Assembly: GCA_964019655.1 (NCBI GenBank)
Contig: CAXHTR010000003.1
Location: 310,001-374,000 of the forward strand
Direction: 5' to 3'
Length of the DNA stretch: 64,000 nucleotides
From: Perkinsela sp. pyNocScin1
Taxonomy: Eukaryota; Euglenozoa; Kinetoplastea; Prokinetoplastida; Perkinselidae
Shown here one piece after another: positions 54,248-64,000 of this stretch. Under the pieces are notes generated by a model, which was not told the DNA's origin, made no database searches, and was given only the letters and a program-made list of their open reading frames with translations. The stretch's first letter is position 1, and the number at the start of each line of letters is the position of its first letter. Made by a program: the position numbers and the translations under genes.

Positions 54248-57200
54248 ATGGCCGGTCAGCACGACTGGAACATATTTTTAGATGCTCTGAATAACGTCTG
54301 TATCTCCACAGGTGTAAATCAAGCTGATTTTCAAGACACTTTTAGGCAGTCACTTATCAGAACAGCAGACATGATACGTGAAGGTGTTCTGTACCTGTGG
54401 GCTATGAATTACATTTCAGGCGGTCATGATAATGAGAATTCTATAGTGAACTCGTTAACGTTGGTTCAAGTACTCGAAATTCCTCAAAGAATCTCATCTC
54501 AGACTGAACGGTTGAAGATGCACGGCATCGAGGAAGCATGCATTTTCCTTCCACTGTCTTTCAAAAAAATATTCCTGCGTGATGTATGGTCAGCTATATT
54601 TAATCATTTGCACAATATAGAAAAAGCAGATGATTTGAATTTCAATGAGCCTTGCATTAACCTGATTCAGAGACTATACCGAATAGGCTTGAGGAAAGAA
54701 ATGGCATGTGCGCTCCTCGAGCACGCAATATCAGATGATGATTTCACCACGTGCTCTAATGTCAATAAAAAAGCATCATTAGCTGCACGATGTCTAGCTA
54801 ATCTCATTCGAAGTAGTTTCACAATAAATAAGGTGGAAAATATACGCTCTGATATGCTAATGCGCATTTTTCTTCTCGCCTTGGGCCATGTCATTCTGGC
54901 CTTGGCATCTCAGAGTGCAAGAAATGTAGGTGACAATAGAAAAATCGCTTATTATGCGCTTCTTTTCAAATTGACCATACAAAACATCACGAAAACTTCT
55001 GCGAAGCTGGCGTTTGCAGTCTTTCACATCGTTCTGGAGCCATGTTTCCTTTTAGAGGCTGAAAGTGAAGTTATGGCACTAAATACCCACCATAAGATAA
55101 TTCCGGCGTACAGAAGCCTCGCGTTCTTCTTCTTGAATGGTGTCTATAGCACCGATGGAGATGCACAAAATCTTATCTTCGCGATGAGCTTTCAAGTGCT
55201 GATTCTTCTCTCATGGCGCGTCCATCCATGTGAAATCAAGTCGAATATCTTGCACAATAGCTGCTTAACTAACTACTTACCACGTGGTATAAATGAGGAA
55301 TTCATCAAGGCTGCTTTATCATATTTTGAGCTTTCGCAAACGAAGAATAAACTCATTTTTAGCTCAGGGGTGGAAGAAACTGCTCTTTTTGAATTGATGT
55401 GCTCTCTATTAATTTCAGAGACTAGAAAGGGGAAATCCCGTGCTTTATCACCAAACTTCTTGATCGAGCATATTCTGGACGGCATTTCAGGCCGATTTCT
55501 CGAATCCAGTAAATCGCATATAAAACATGCATCCATTGTCGGAATGATTTTCTGTGGCCTTCTGCAAAGTTGCGAAGAAAATAATGGCAAGCGGACTATT
55601 CAAGATCTTGTGACTTTCAATGCCAAAAACTTTGAACGAGACTTCGATGAAATAAAACTAGACATAAACGTGTTGTATGAAAATCAGCAAAAGCTTAGCA
55701 AGCAGTTTAGCAAGTCATCACTGATAGCTAGGTCCTGGGTAGCATGTGAAAAAAATCCGGATTTTCATGACACAGCATTGCATGATTTTGCGTGGAAAAT
55801 AATTCAGGAAAAGGGGACGGCAGCGTTGTCTGAGGATAAATCATATTCCATTGAATCTGGCAATAGCAAAATGAGCCATGATATAATCAATTTTTCACGC
55901 ACTTGTTTTCTTGCAGGGAAATCTATCGATCAGCTTGTGTCCATACTTTTCCGGTATGAGCAAGAAATCAGTAGCGCCCTGCAAAAACGTGCAAGCACGC
56001 TGATATTTTCACGTTCCACCGATCTCAACAGCAGTGCGTCCACAGAAAATTTCAGCGAAGATGCTATAAACAGCGAAGCTGAGTATATCTTTATTGTTCA
56101 AACGCTTCTGCCATGCAAGATACAGTGCAATGAACAATCCATTCAGTTGGGTATACCTGCGGCTTCTCATCAAGAGCTTAGCATGTCAAGCAAACATCTT
56201 GTGTCGGTCCTTTTGACGTCGTGTGAAACTGTTGGGGAGCAAAAATTTTGCAAGCGTACGAGCTGTGGCCCATGTGACTGCTTATATTGCATGCGAATAA
56301 ATCTCGCAGCTACAATCACTGCTCGCATCCCTTTTCTGACCATCCCGTACCTATGCAAAGAGTACTTTTCGACATGTGCGGCATCTGCAGCCTCTTCGCG
56401 CTATTCCATTATAGCTCTACGATGGATTTTAGAGGTGATGAACAAGGCCATTGGAAAGGTTCAGACTCGTCACATCACTCCTCTGACTGCAAATCCTATG
56501 CAGCAGGAATTCTCGATCGGTCACCGGAACACAAAGCTCTACGGCGCGCAGCTTAAAGTTGCTTCAAATTCCACAAAACCCTCTCTTAAAGTCGCCCGTT
56601 ATCCACCCCTCGAGACCAAACCTAAAATATCGCAAAATGTGAATATAAGTTTTGTACCCTGTGAGCATGGTGCGATTCAACATGGAAAGAAGTACAGTGA
56701 CCTCAGCAAAGCGAGTGAAAAATTACTGCAAGCATCACTTGCGCATTCTACTGAGGTGCCCCATCAAACACTAATAATATCATTTTACGAATGTATTCTC
56801 CTCAGTCTTACGGAAAGTGGACACAGCAGCTCTAAAACCATCAAATTCCACCACTGCGAGATTTTTCCGAAAAACTTACCACTTCTGCCCCTGCAACTCG
56901 AGATACTTGCTGAAGCGTATCGTCGTCTGCAGTCGCAGTGTGTAGTTTCGTCTCAGAAGGAAAAGTTACAGCTAAAGAATATCCAGAAGTATCTCAATGC
57001 ATACGCATCTCACCTTGCGAACTATATTTTAAGGATGCATGATGGTAGGCTCATGCTACAGCACGCTAACGCGTACATAGTCTTACAGATCTTACGGCTT
57101 GTGCATTTGCTTTTTTCTGATCTTGCAGCGGATTTTCAAGAGAAAGCATATAGCAATGAAATGCCTTATCATCCTGCCACCAGTAAGTCTGTGATTGAGC

Positions 57201-57514
57201 CGAAATTCTCAAAATCACTGCTTTGTCTTGCTGAAAGAACCGTTTTTGACAAGTTTATTTTACCTAAGAGGGCATCTAAGGAGTACATTGCTACTCTATG
57301 CGATGAAACTTTTTGGCTTCATTTTACAAAAATCATACTGGACACATACGCGTGCAAGCATACCGGCGAGCTCAATGTACATCAGCAGTGCTCCTATATC
57401 GCAGAGGACCTTCGAAATACTATTCTGAGTTTAAACGCTAGTGAAGCACGTAGTTCAACACAAATACATTCAGAATTCCAAAAGTACACTCACGCACCAA
57501 TCTTTGAGCTATAA
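54248..57514 (+). CDS. Large alpha-helical protein, possibly TELO2-like
   Basis: A 1088-residue helical protein from the ATG at 54248 (MAGQHDWNIFLDALNN). Two stretches resemble TELO2/Tel2: SHIKHASIVGMIFCGLLQS, like the family R-x-x-G-M-x-x-A-E segment, and AATITARIPFLTIPYLCKEYF followed by ASSRYSIIALRWILEVMNKAI, like the V-x-P-x-x-x-Y-L-x-x-(E/Q)-F-Y ... Y-S-L-x-Q-R-x-x-I-L pattern. Tel2 stabilises PIKK kinases with Tti1/Tti2. Cys-rich GPCDCLYCMR precedes the second block and is unusual. Length exceeds human TELO2 (837). Treat as a hypothesis; a different HEAT-repeat protein is possible. Confidence 0.4.
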   Translation: MAGQHDWNIFLDALNNVCISTGVNQADFQDTFRQSLIRTADMIREGVLYLWAMNYISGGHDNENSIVNSLTLVQVLEIPQRISSQTERLKMHGIEEACIFLPLSFKKIFLRDVWSAIFNHLHNIEKADDLNFNEPCINLIQRLYRIGLRKEMACALLEHAISDDDFTTCSNVNKKASLAARCLANLIRSSFTINKVENIRSDMLMRIFLLALGHVILALASQSARNVGDNRKIAYYALLFKLTIQNITKTSAKLAFAVFHIVLEPCFLLEAESEVMALNTHHKIIPAYRSLAFFFLNGVYSTDGDAQNLIFAMSFQVLILLSWRVHPCEIKSNILHNSCLTNYLPRGINEEFIKAALSYFELSQTKNKLIFSSGVEETALFELMCSLLISETRKGKSRALSPNFLIEHILDGISGRFLESSKSHIKHASIVGMIFCGLLQSCEENNGKRTIQDLVTFNAKNFERDFDEIKLDINVLYENQQKLSKQFSKSSLIARSWVACEKNPDFHDTALHDFAWKIIQEKGTAALSEDKSYSIESGNSKMSHDIINFSRTCFLAGKSIDQLVSILFRYEQEISSALQKRASTLIFSRSTDLNSSASTENFSEDAINSEAEYIFIVQTLLPCKIQCNEQSIQLGIPAASHQELSMSSKHLVSVLLTSCETVGEQKFCKRTSCGPCDCLYCMRINLAATITARIPFLTIPYLCKEYFSTCAASAASSRYSIIALRWILEVMNKAIGKVQTRHITPLTANPMQQEFSIGHRNTKLYGAQLKVASNSTKPSLKVARYPPLETKPKISQNVNISFVPCEHGAIQHGKKYSDLSKASEKLLQASLAHSTEVPHQTLIISFYECILLSLTESGHSSSKTIKFHHCEIFPKNLPLLPLQLEILAEAYRRLQSQCVVSSQKEKLQLKNIQKYLNAYASHLANYILRMHDGRLMLQHANAYIVLQILRLVHLLFSDLAADFQEKAYSNEMPYHPATSKSVIEPKFSKSLLCLAERTVFDKFILPKRASKEYIATLCDETFWLHFTKIILDTYACKHTGELNVHQQCSYIAEDLRNTILSLNASEARSSTQIHSEFQKYTHAPIFEL

Positions 57515-57647
57515 ATAATGAACTTAAGGCTTCCCTAAAAGAATTAAATCATGATCAATTTCCGCGACGCAACGAAATGGAGCTATACGTGTAAAACGCT
57601 TTTCACTCCAGTAAATTTATTATTGCTTTGACACATTTCCATGCTTT

Positions 57648-57926
57648 ATGACGTACCTTGTCACGCATATTCCGCGCTACGCACGCGGGAAGTTCTTACC
57701 AAGGGGTAAGGCGAAAGTGCGGCTCCAGACAGCTATGACCCTTGCTACATTAGCGAATGCTAAGAAGAACGGTGTTATTTTTAGTCCTGACCACGTTCGC
57801 CCAGAATGGATCTCGGAGACGAATAAGCGAAGAGGTGAGAATATTCCGAAATTCAATTTCCGTGGTTTCAAGGTGAGAGCAAGCGACAAAATACCAGAAC
57901 CAGGGTTTCCAACTCACTGGCACTGA
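57648..57926 (+). CDS. Small basic unknown protein
   Basis: A 92-residue basic protein (MTYLVTHIPRYARGKFLPRG) from the ATG at 57648, 7 nt downstream of another ATG in a different frame. It is rich in Lys/Arg and Phe with a conserved-looking FNFRGFKVRASDK segment, and ends PGFPTHWH. Size and charge suit a small mitoribosomal or RNA-associated protein, but no family is identified. It has the pyrimidine-rich upstream context common in the window. Confidence 0.55.
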   Translation: MTYLVTHIPRYARGKFLPRGKAKVRLQTAMTLATLANAKKNGVIFSPDHVRPEWISETNKRRGENIPKFNFRGFKVRASDKIPEPGFPTHWH

Positions 57927-58004
57927 ATGTAAGAATTTGCATAGCTTTTTTCCATTGAATACGCCGGTTTTGAAAAATCATTGTACTATCTACAAAAAGC
58001 AAAA

Positions 58005-58409
58005 ATGGCTGACGAAGTGTCAGTAGTCCACCCCTCAGCAAAAGAAGAAATTCATCAAGAGGACATTAATTCGCTTGACGAGTCAAGCTCATCCTTTTAC
58101 TCGCTATCTTCATCCGATGATGAAATGAACAGAGAAGAAATCGATGCAGTAGAGCTCGAGGCCCTTGTTTCAAGCTCTTCCAAATGGGTGGACCATGGTC
58201 TTGAAGACCAGGAGATTATTCAATCTATGATGGGTGGTTCGACGTTTGAGTTTCACGAGCTCGAGGGCAGTTTCGATGGAGCTCATGCTATTCCACCTGA
58301 GCCACCTCTTGACTGCTATGTGATATCACGCGATGCGTCGCCCCCACGACCCCCCGAATACGTAAAAAACTTTCGTTCACAGCGTGAAGTGATTCACCCT
58401 TTGTTGTAA
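58005..58409 (+). CDS. Small acidic unknown protein
   Basis: A 134-residue acidic, serine-rich protein (MADEVSVVHPSAKEEIHQ) from the ATG at 58005, which follows an AG at about 57999. The frame opens upstream only at a TTG. It is probably disordered, with runs of Ser (DESSSSFYSLSSSDDE) and a Pro-rich C-terminus (ASPPRPPEYVKNF). No domain recognised. Confidence 0.5.
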   Translation: MADEVSVVHPSAKEEIHQEDINSLDESSSSFYSLSSSDDEMNREEIDAVELEALVSSSSKWVDHGLEDQEIIQSMMGGSTFEFHELEGSFDGAHAIPPEPPLDCYVISRDASPPRPPEYVKNFRSQREVIHPLL

Positions 58410-58486
58410 TTCTGTTGAAATTTTATCGGATCAGTGACCCTTTCACTATCTAACATTGAAGGTTTTCATTCTTGTGCGCTCTTCAA

Positions 58487-59311
58487 ATGAAGTCATGGAT
58501 CGCGCCGAGTGGTAGTTGGTGTCAACTGTGTATGCAACCTTTTGGGAGTTGGGCAGAGCACATAGGTGGACGATTTCGCGAGCATACTGCGTTGGAGATC
58601 ATCTACGACGGCTTCGCATTGAGCACGTGCAGGACGTGGTCACCACGCGCACTCTTTCAATCCATTGGATCACAAACGCTTTTCTCGCAAGCCTTAAAAA
58701 AGTCAAAAGGAGAGCCTGCTACAAGGCGCCCTCAGTCTATAGCAACGCCGGACGAAACCAAGAAAATATACTTCGCGTTCCATTCGTTGTACACGTTGTT
58801 CGACCACAATATGACGCGCAGTTGCCATAAAATCATTCATTTTTTGTATTCCTGTAATCATTTGCAAGGTTTCACTGTACAAGACATGGCAACGCTCAAA
58901 AGCTTAGATATTATTGGATCGCGCGTTATGTATTATGAGCTTTCGAAGCCACTGCTTGAATGCTTCCCGGCAGCTGACAGCGGACAGCTCTCAGCGATTC
59001 ACCATGTTTCTTTCGACCCATACAACCTCGAGAGCGCATACAATATTCTTGATTTACAGTCAATATTTGACGAATCATGCAGTGAAAGCCACAAAACAAA
59101 AGCGTTTGCGCTACGCGTTTTATTTGCAGATTTGTCTCTGCTGATTAATGGAAGTGTGCAGCGAGGAATTTGTATTCAACAGCTTGCAGAAATCGCTATT
59201 AAGTGCCTTTCTCTACAGATTCTCAATGAAAAATTAACTGAATACTGCACACGAGTAGATACAGTTTGGAGAAAGTACCTCGATGGTGATGGAGTAGAAG
59301 TTTCAAAGTAA
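58487..59311 (+). CDS. Unknown protein with C2H2-like zinc finger
   Basis: A 274-residue protein from the ATG at 58487. Near the N-terminus, WCQLCMQPFGSWAEHIGGRFREH gives C-x2-C-x10-H-x7-H, a U1-type C2H2 arrangement. The rest is helical with a cysteine-poor middle. RNA-associated C2H2 proteins of this sort are common in mitochondrial ribosome assembly and splicing, but the family is not identified here. The longer frame begins at TTG. Confidence 0.52.
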   Translation: MKSWIAPSGSWCQLCMQPFGSWAEHIGGRFREHTALEIIYDGFALSTCRTWSPRALFQSIGSQTLFSQALKKSKGEPATRRPQSIATPDETKKIYFAFHSLYTLFDHNMTRSCHKIIHFLYSCNHLQGFTVQDMATLKSLDIIGSRVMYYELSKPLLECFPAADSGQLSAIHHVSFDPYNLESAYNILDLQSIFDESCSESHKTKAFALRVLFADLSLLINGSVQRGICIQQLAEIAIKCLSLQILNEKLTEYCTRVDTVWRKYLDGDGVEVSK

Positions 59312-59584
59312 AGAAAGCGCTGGTCCTACGATAATCCTTATCTCAAAAATCTTTATTTTCAAAGTGCTCGGTGGCTATCAGCAAAACTCTTCATTAATAT
59401 TGAAATTTAGAAGATTTGAAGCATATTTATCATTCTTAAGTAAACAATGCGGCTACGATCGTAGACAAATAAGACAGAGAAAACAGCATTTGACTATATC
59501 TGTTGAGATACAGGGGAATCATTCACCGGACCATATTCAACATTACTAAACGCACCATCGAACTTGGGTAGTCAACAGAAGAAT
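59312..59584. other. Intergenic stretch, about 270 bp
   Basis: A 61-codon ORF at 59364-59549 begins at a non-ATG codon and has no similarity I recognise; nothing else is visible. Confidence 0.4.
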
Positions 59585-62500
59585 ATGGATGATGAAGACA
59601 CGTCTAAACAGTCAAAAAAATCTGTGCAACCAAACTCATCGCTCACGGAACTTTTCAGCTTGCTTTGCATTCCTCGTGCCATCATTGATTCGTTCGCATC
59701 TGTAAAAAATATCCGACAACTTCATCCATGGCAAAAGCAGTGCCTTTTGCGCGTCCTTGATGGCAAGGGAGTGTTTGGTGCAGACCTGGTATACTCGGCG
59801 CCAACAAGCGGCGGAAAATCCCTGGTTGCTGAGATATTACTCTTACACACAATCTTTGCGAAGCCTGGTGGAATTTCGCTCATTATTTTACCGTACGTTG
59901 CTCTTGCGGAGGAGAAGGCTAACGCTATCAATTCAATTTTTATTGACAATTGCACAGATGGTACTTTACACGCTGATGATATGCCCATTATATTTTGCTG
60001 CGCGGGACGAGCAGGCATACACGGCGCGTGCAACAAAGACATGACTGAGCGTTCAATTATCGCCGTTTGTACAATAGAGAAGGCTAATATGATTATCAAT
60101 GAGTATATACGTTGCGACAGGGGCTCGGAAATCCGCTTGCTTGTAATTGACGAAGTGCATCTCATCGAGGAAAGCCTTAGAGGGTATCTACTTGAGATGA
60201 TTATTGCAAAAGTTTTGTACACTCGTCTTTTGAATGCCGACGCTTCACAGGCCAAGGCAAACATGTTGATGAATATGGTTCTTCTCAGTGCTTCACTCGT
60301 GCACTCCAAAGATGTCTATCGATGGATAGAATCGGTGAATCGCACACTCGGACACCAGACAGTATTCTTCGACACTATAGAACGGCCCGTAGGGCTTGAT
60401 TCTTTCGTGGTTATAGATGGGCAAGTGCAGGATGCTAATGGTGTTACTGTACGGTCTCTTTCAGCTGGAGGAAAGAATCGTGGTAATATTCTTCAAAGCG
60501 ATTTGTTCGCAATGAACACCGACGGTGAAGTATGTAGCAACTATGAAGCGCACGAAAGTGCCCTTCATGATATTGCGGTCCTTAGTCTTGTTGAAGAGAC
60601 AATTTTAAACAAGAATCAGGTGATGATTTTCTGCGCAACAAAGAAAATATGTGAGAGAGTAGCTTTGTTCATTGGGCAGCACTTACAGCATCTGCTGCAG
60701 ACGCGAAATAGACCCTACGAAGAATTCCATAGATTCCTATCGCAAAAACTCGAAAATTTCTTGGATGGGTGCGAATTTAATGCAACTTTGTGCCAGGCAT
60801 TGGAAAAAGGGACAGTGTTCCATCATTCAGGTCTCTCACATGAAGAGCGCTGGAGTGTCGAGCAACTCTTCCGCTCTCGTGAGGTTCATGTTTTGTGCTG
60901 CACGACAACTCTTTCTGTTGGCGTCAACCTTCCAGTTGCACGGGTAATTTTCTGCACTCCGCTCTGTGTCGGCCGAAACAATCCGCTCAGCACTGTGGGC
61001 TACATTCAGGCCGCTGGGCGTGCCGGTCGGATGGGCTTCGATGCGCGTGGTGATTCATACTTAGTAGCCCAGAGTGCAGCTGACAGAAAAACTGCGGTCA
61101 AACTGCTTCAAGCTACAACATTAGATCCCCATAGAAGCTTTTCCATTCACTCTGCCTTCGAGACATTTCGGATGGGTCTGTTTGATGCGCTTCTTGAGAG
61201 CATTGAGCTCGGTCATATGAAATCAGCGCAAGATCTTGAACTTTTTGTAAAGTGCACACTCTTTTACTTCGTGAAAGGCCACAATGCAGCATTTCAATGT
61301 GCAAAAGAAGCCCTCAGCGCCTTAGAAGCTAACGGGTTTATAAACTGGAGCAGACGTGCCCTGGCATTTTCCAGCACATCACTCGGAAAAGCCTGCATAT
61401 TGTCGAATATTATGTCCCTTGATGGTATGATTTTGTACAGAGAACTATATGATGCACAGAACACTTTGCATGTGCATGATATGCTCCAGCTACTTTTATG
61501 CATTATTCCACAGAATCATTTGTATGGGCACAAGAACCATGAATTTCTTCATCAGAGCTCAGCGCACGAGAGCATTCTCTGCACATTGCAACCTGAGTGG
61601 ACTGGCTTTTATACCGAATTTTACGATTGTCTCCCATCCGCGACTAAAGAAGCTGCTAAACGAATGGGTGTAAACGAAGGCTTTCTCATACAAGCACAGC
61701 AACTTGGTGGACAGTATGTCGAAGTGAAGTCGAATGACTCTTTTGCACATGTTCATGAGGTCCACCGCAGGTTTTATGTATCTTTGATATTACGCAGCAT
61801 CATTCACGAAAGCGGTGCCATTGCCATTGCAAAAAAATTTCATCTGCACCCCGCAGAAATCCAAAAAATAATGGAAGCGGCTAGCCTGCGATGTACACGT
61901 GTGGCTGCCTTCTGCGGAGTTCTTGGATGGTGGCTATTGCAGAGTGTTTATGAAAAATTTGCGACCCGCGTTGCGCTTGGAGTACGTGATGACCTGGTTG
62001 CGCTCATGAAACTGCCTTCCATGGATGTCAATGTTGCTCGTGCTTTTCTTCGCGCTGGCATAGCACATGTCGCTGAAATCGCTCAGGCACCAGTATCAGT
62101 GCTCTGTAATCATATCGAGAAGTGTACTTCGCTGAATAAGAGTGGAGAAGCATTGGAAAGCTATATGGCGATGTTAAAGGAAGAAGCATCTACCTCAGTA
62201 TCATGTTTTATCCCACCATCTTTAAAGTCTGTCGCTATCACAAAACTTTCGAGCACAGGAAGCAACTCCCAGAAGACCCACTATCCAGGAAAAATAGCTT
62301 GTATTTCGAATTGTGCTACCAAAAATCCCTTGCCCACGCCCATTTTTACGATAGCCGAAGATGATACCTCGATTCATTGCACATTTGTTTCAATAGACGA
62401 AGCTCTGCGTCAGATCGATGGGGAGGAAACATTTTTTACCCTTTTCGCTTTCACAGACCTTACATCAAGATTGCCTATGGAGCAGCATGAAACTCCGAAT

Positions 62501-64000
62501 CGCCGCACCATTCTTGCATGCTTCGTATCCAAAAAAATCGCAGCATTCATTTCACCTTGCTCTTCAAAATCTCACTTTCGAGTAATTTTGGAGTTTCTTA
62601 GCAATCCAAATCACAAAAAGATTTGCCCGTACTTGACTCATTGTATTTCCATTCTTTTACACTGGGGAGAACAGACTGGACAACAATCATCGGAAGATAG
62701 CATCATTCGTTATTTACGCTTGAGAACAGCGAACATATACGACGTCTCTACTGAAATTACCGAGATAGATGCGAATAAAAAAACACCCCACATCCAGCTC
62801 AATAATAGCTTGCACTTATCAACATCACAGCTTGATGCCTTGAAATCATTTTTTCGTGGCTCGATTGAGTTCTTTGCAAGTCTGCAAGAATCAAACAAAC
62901 CTTATCGTATCAAGCATTATAGCCAATTTGATGTAGATCTTTTAGTCGCTCTTGCTATCTCAGCGTCTAAAGGAATGCCCCTGAAAGCTAGGGAGGTAAC
63001 CATGCAGCTTAACACGGCGAAAAGGGGCACAATATACATCCGTGCTTGCTTTCGACTATTCGCGAACGCTTTAGGGCATAAAAAACAGCTATCCATCGAA
63101 AAATATTCGCACGTTAAAAGACTTATGTTCAAAATCTTGCACCCAAATGCGCGAGATTCAGCTCCATTGAGCATATCATCTCTTGAAAGTATAATCAAGA
63201 TGTTTCCAGATAACCGCTATTTGGCTGAGCTCATCGTAAGCTTTCGCAAGCTGAGAAACATCTCTGAGCCTTTAAGTTTGTATATTGCGCGCCTCATGGA
63301 GGACAAAGGTGGGCGCATTCATGGATCTTTCGTCACAGAAGGTAATCCTACAGGCCGGATTACAATGCGAAACCCTGATTTGCAAATGGTCCCACACGCT
63401 TTTACAGCTTTCGGTCTGGAAATTAACATTCGGACCGCATTTGCCGTTCAAAATGAGCTTAAAATACTCTCTTTCGACTTTATGCACATAGAACTTCGGG
63501 TTTTTGCTGCTTTAAGTAGAGATAAATCACTCATTGCAGAATTAAACATTGAACAAAGCGATTTCTTTCAAAGAATCGCCGCAAACATATTTTCTTGTGA
63601 TGTCGAAGCTGTATCACCAGACCTCCGCAGGCAAGCTAAAGCAATATGCTATGGCATACTATACGGTAGAGGTATGAAATCTATCGCAAAGGAGCTAATG
63701 GTACCTGTCGAGCAGATAGCTTCTTTTGTCACAAAAATCCAGAACCAGTATCGAGAGCTCTTTCTTTATCGAAAGAAAGCAATTGAAAAATGTGCTCGAG
63801 AAGGTTTCATCACAACGATAAATCAGCGAATCTTACGTATTGATCAGATCAATTCTTTAGAGAAGAACACCCGTCGTGCAGCCGAACGATCAGCTATAAA
63901 CCAGCTCATTCAGGGCTCAGCAGCAGATATTATGCGATTGGCCATAGTAAATGTGTACAAACTATTTCATTCATGGTATGTCGCTGCAGAAAAAGCCGAA
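59585..64000 (+). CDS. POLQ: DNA polymerase theta (helicase-polymerase fusion), 3' end beyond window
   Basis: The frame from the ATG at 59585 is open to the right edge, at least 1472 codons. The helicase part has SAPTSGGKS (71-79), VIDEVHLIEE, FCATKKICE, TTTLSVGVNLP and QAAGRAGRMGFD, matching the theta/HELQ family. A family A polymerase follows without interruption: EGNPTGRITMRNPDLQ, motif A FDFMHIELR with D1298, and motif B RRQAKAICYGILYGRG. Motif C is beyond the window. Polymerase theta mediates microhomology end joining. The segment between the two domains is about 400 residues, much shorter than in human POLQ. Confidence 0.93.
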   Translation, partial: MDDEDTSKQSKKSVQPNSSLTELFSLLCIPRAIIDSFASVKNIRQLHPWQKQCLLRVLDGKGVFGADLVYSAPTSGGKSLVAEILLLHTIFAKPGGISLIILPYVALAEEKANAINSIFIDNCTDGTLHADDMPIIFCCAGRAGIHGACNKDMTERSIIAVCTIEKANMIINEYIRCDRGSEIRLLVIDEVHLIEESLRGYLLEMIIAKVLYTRLLNADASQAKANMLMNMVLLSASLVHSKDVYRWIESVNRTLGHQTVFFDTIERPVGLDSFVVIDGQVQDANGVTVRSLSAGGKNRGNILQSDLFAMNTDGEVCSNYEAHESALHDIAVLSLVEETILNKNQVMIFCATKKICERVALFIGQHLQHLLQTRNRPYEEFHRFLSQKLENFLDGCEFNATLCQALEKGTVFHHSGLSHEERWSVEQLFRSREVHVLCCTTTLSVGVNLPVARVIFCTPLCVGRNNPLSTVGYIQAAGRAGRMGFDARGDSYLVAQSAADRKTAVKLLQATTLDPHRSFSIHSAFETFRMGLFDALLESIELGHMKSAQDLELFVKCTLFYFVKGHNAAFQCAKEALSALEANGFINWSRRALAFSSTSLGKACILSNIMSLDGMILYRELYDAQNTLHVHDMLQLLLCIIPQNHLYGHKNHEFLHQSSAHESILCTLQPEWTGFYTEFYDCLPSATKEAAKRMGVNEGFLIQAQQLGGQYVEVKSNDSFAHVHEVHRRFYVSLILRSIIHESGAIAIAKKFHLHPAEIQKIMEAASLRCTRVAAFCGVLGWWLLQSVYEKFATRVALGVRDDLVALMKLPSMDVNVARAFLRAGIAHVAEIAQAPVSVLCNHIEKCTSLNKSGEALESYMAMLKEEASTSVSCFIPPSLKSVAITKLSSTGSNSQKTHYPGKIACISNCATKNPLPTPIFTIAEDDTSIHCTFVSIDEALRQIDGEETFFTLFAFTDLTSRLPMEQHETPNRRTILACFVSKKIAAFISPCSSKSHFRVILEFLSNPNHKKICPYLTHCISILLHWGEQTGQQSSEDSIIRYLRLRTANIYDVSTEITEIDANKKTPHIQLNNSLHLSTSQLDALKSFFRGSIEFFASLQESNKPYRIKHYSQFDVDLLVALAISASKGMPLKAREVTMQLNTAKRGTIYIRACFRLFANALGHKKQLSIEKYSHVKRLMFKILHPNARDSAPLSISSLESIIKMFPDNRYLAELIVSFRKLRNISEPLSLYIARLMEDKGGRIHGSFVTEGNPTGRITMRNPDLQMVPHAFTAFGLEINIRTAFAVQNELKILSFDFMHIELRVFAALSRDKSLIAELNIEQSDFFQRIAANIFSCDVEAVSPDLRRQAKAICYGILYGRGMKSIAKELMVPVEQIASFVTKIQNQYRELFLYRKKAIEKCAREGFITTINQRILRIDQINSLEKNTRRAAERSAINQLIQGSAADIMRLAIVNVYKLFHSWYVAAEKAE

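Noticed and set aside
59364-59549. 61-codon ORF before the polymerase theta gene
   Set aside because: Non-ATG start, no similarity, and located in an ordinary intergenic gap.
1-64000. tRNA, rRNA, CRISPR, insertion sequences and cis-spliced introns
   Set aside because: No cloverleaf boxes, repeat-spacer arrays, transposase motifs or frame breaks in the main families were seen.
1-64000. Bacterial or archaeal operon interpretation of the one-directional gene order
   Set aside because: The products are eukaryotic (nucleoporin, condensin, GINS, Rab prenyltransferase, kinesin), no ribosome-binding sites were noticed, and pyrimidine tract plus AG signals precede the ATGs.

Overview
The window looks like a stretch of nuclear genome from a compact, essentially intronless kinetoplastid protist. 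Six genes at the left end lie on the minus strand. About 39 genes from roughly 4.6 kb to the right edge all lie on the plus strand, so the two blocks diverge from a strand-switch region at about 3.2-4.6 kb, as in kinetoplastid polycistronic units. Many ORFs are preceded by a pyrimidine-rich tract and an AG, the signature of spliced-leader trans-splicing. The 60S P1 stalk protein ends in the EEEDDDMGFGLFD C-terminus known from trypanosomatid P proteins. Gene content is eukaryotic, including a nucleoporin, condensin, GINS, actin-related protein, kinesin and Rab prenyltransferase. Gaps are often below 150 bp, which would suit a reduced genome such as the endosymbiotic kinetoplastid Perkinsela; that placement is inference only.

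Layout. 1-3199 (minus): a partial unknown gene, two small unknown proteins, a membrane-anchored J-protein, ribosomal P1 and mitoribosomal bL21m. 3200-4664: strand-switch region with GGGTGAAA/TTTCACCC hairpins. 4665-12669 (plus): small unknown, XRN exonuclease, UTP7, exosome RRP4, NYN-like protein, and a tandem pair of SAP/ARMET-like plus ubiquitin-like proteins. 12817-19843: PP1 inhibitor-3, condensin CAP-H, GINS PSF3, Rab geranylgeranyltransferase beta, divergent actin-related protein, and unknowns. 19986-28154: secreted SAP-like protein, second NYN-like protein, branched-chain ketoacid dehydrogenase E1 beta, AAA ATPase, RPB12, ADAT3, LETM1-like. 28286-39426: Nup155-like nucleoporin, UPF3, RECQ4-like helicase, glycosyltransferase-like. 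39507-51930: XRN1-like, mitochondrial carrier, H+-pyrophosphatase, TBC protein, helical-repeat protein, degenerate flavoprotein-like protein. 52003-64000: kinesin, TELO2-like protein, three small proteins and a helicase-polymerase theta fusion cut by the right edge.

The genes do not form a functional operon; as expected for kinetoplastid clusters, neighbours are mostly unrelated. RNA-metabolism genes are nevertheless frequent (two XRNs, RRP4, UTP7, UPF3, ADAT3, RPB12). Start codons were chosen as the first ATG after a plausible splice acceptor, which shortens many of the longest ORFs. The most unusual items are the SAP-like/ubiquitin-like tandem pair with a third secreted SAP-like relative, the dispersed NYN-like pair, the strand-switch hairpins, and a flavin-monooxygenase-like protein that has lost its cofactor motifs. 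No tRNA, rRNA, CRISPR or transposon was recognised.
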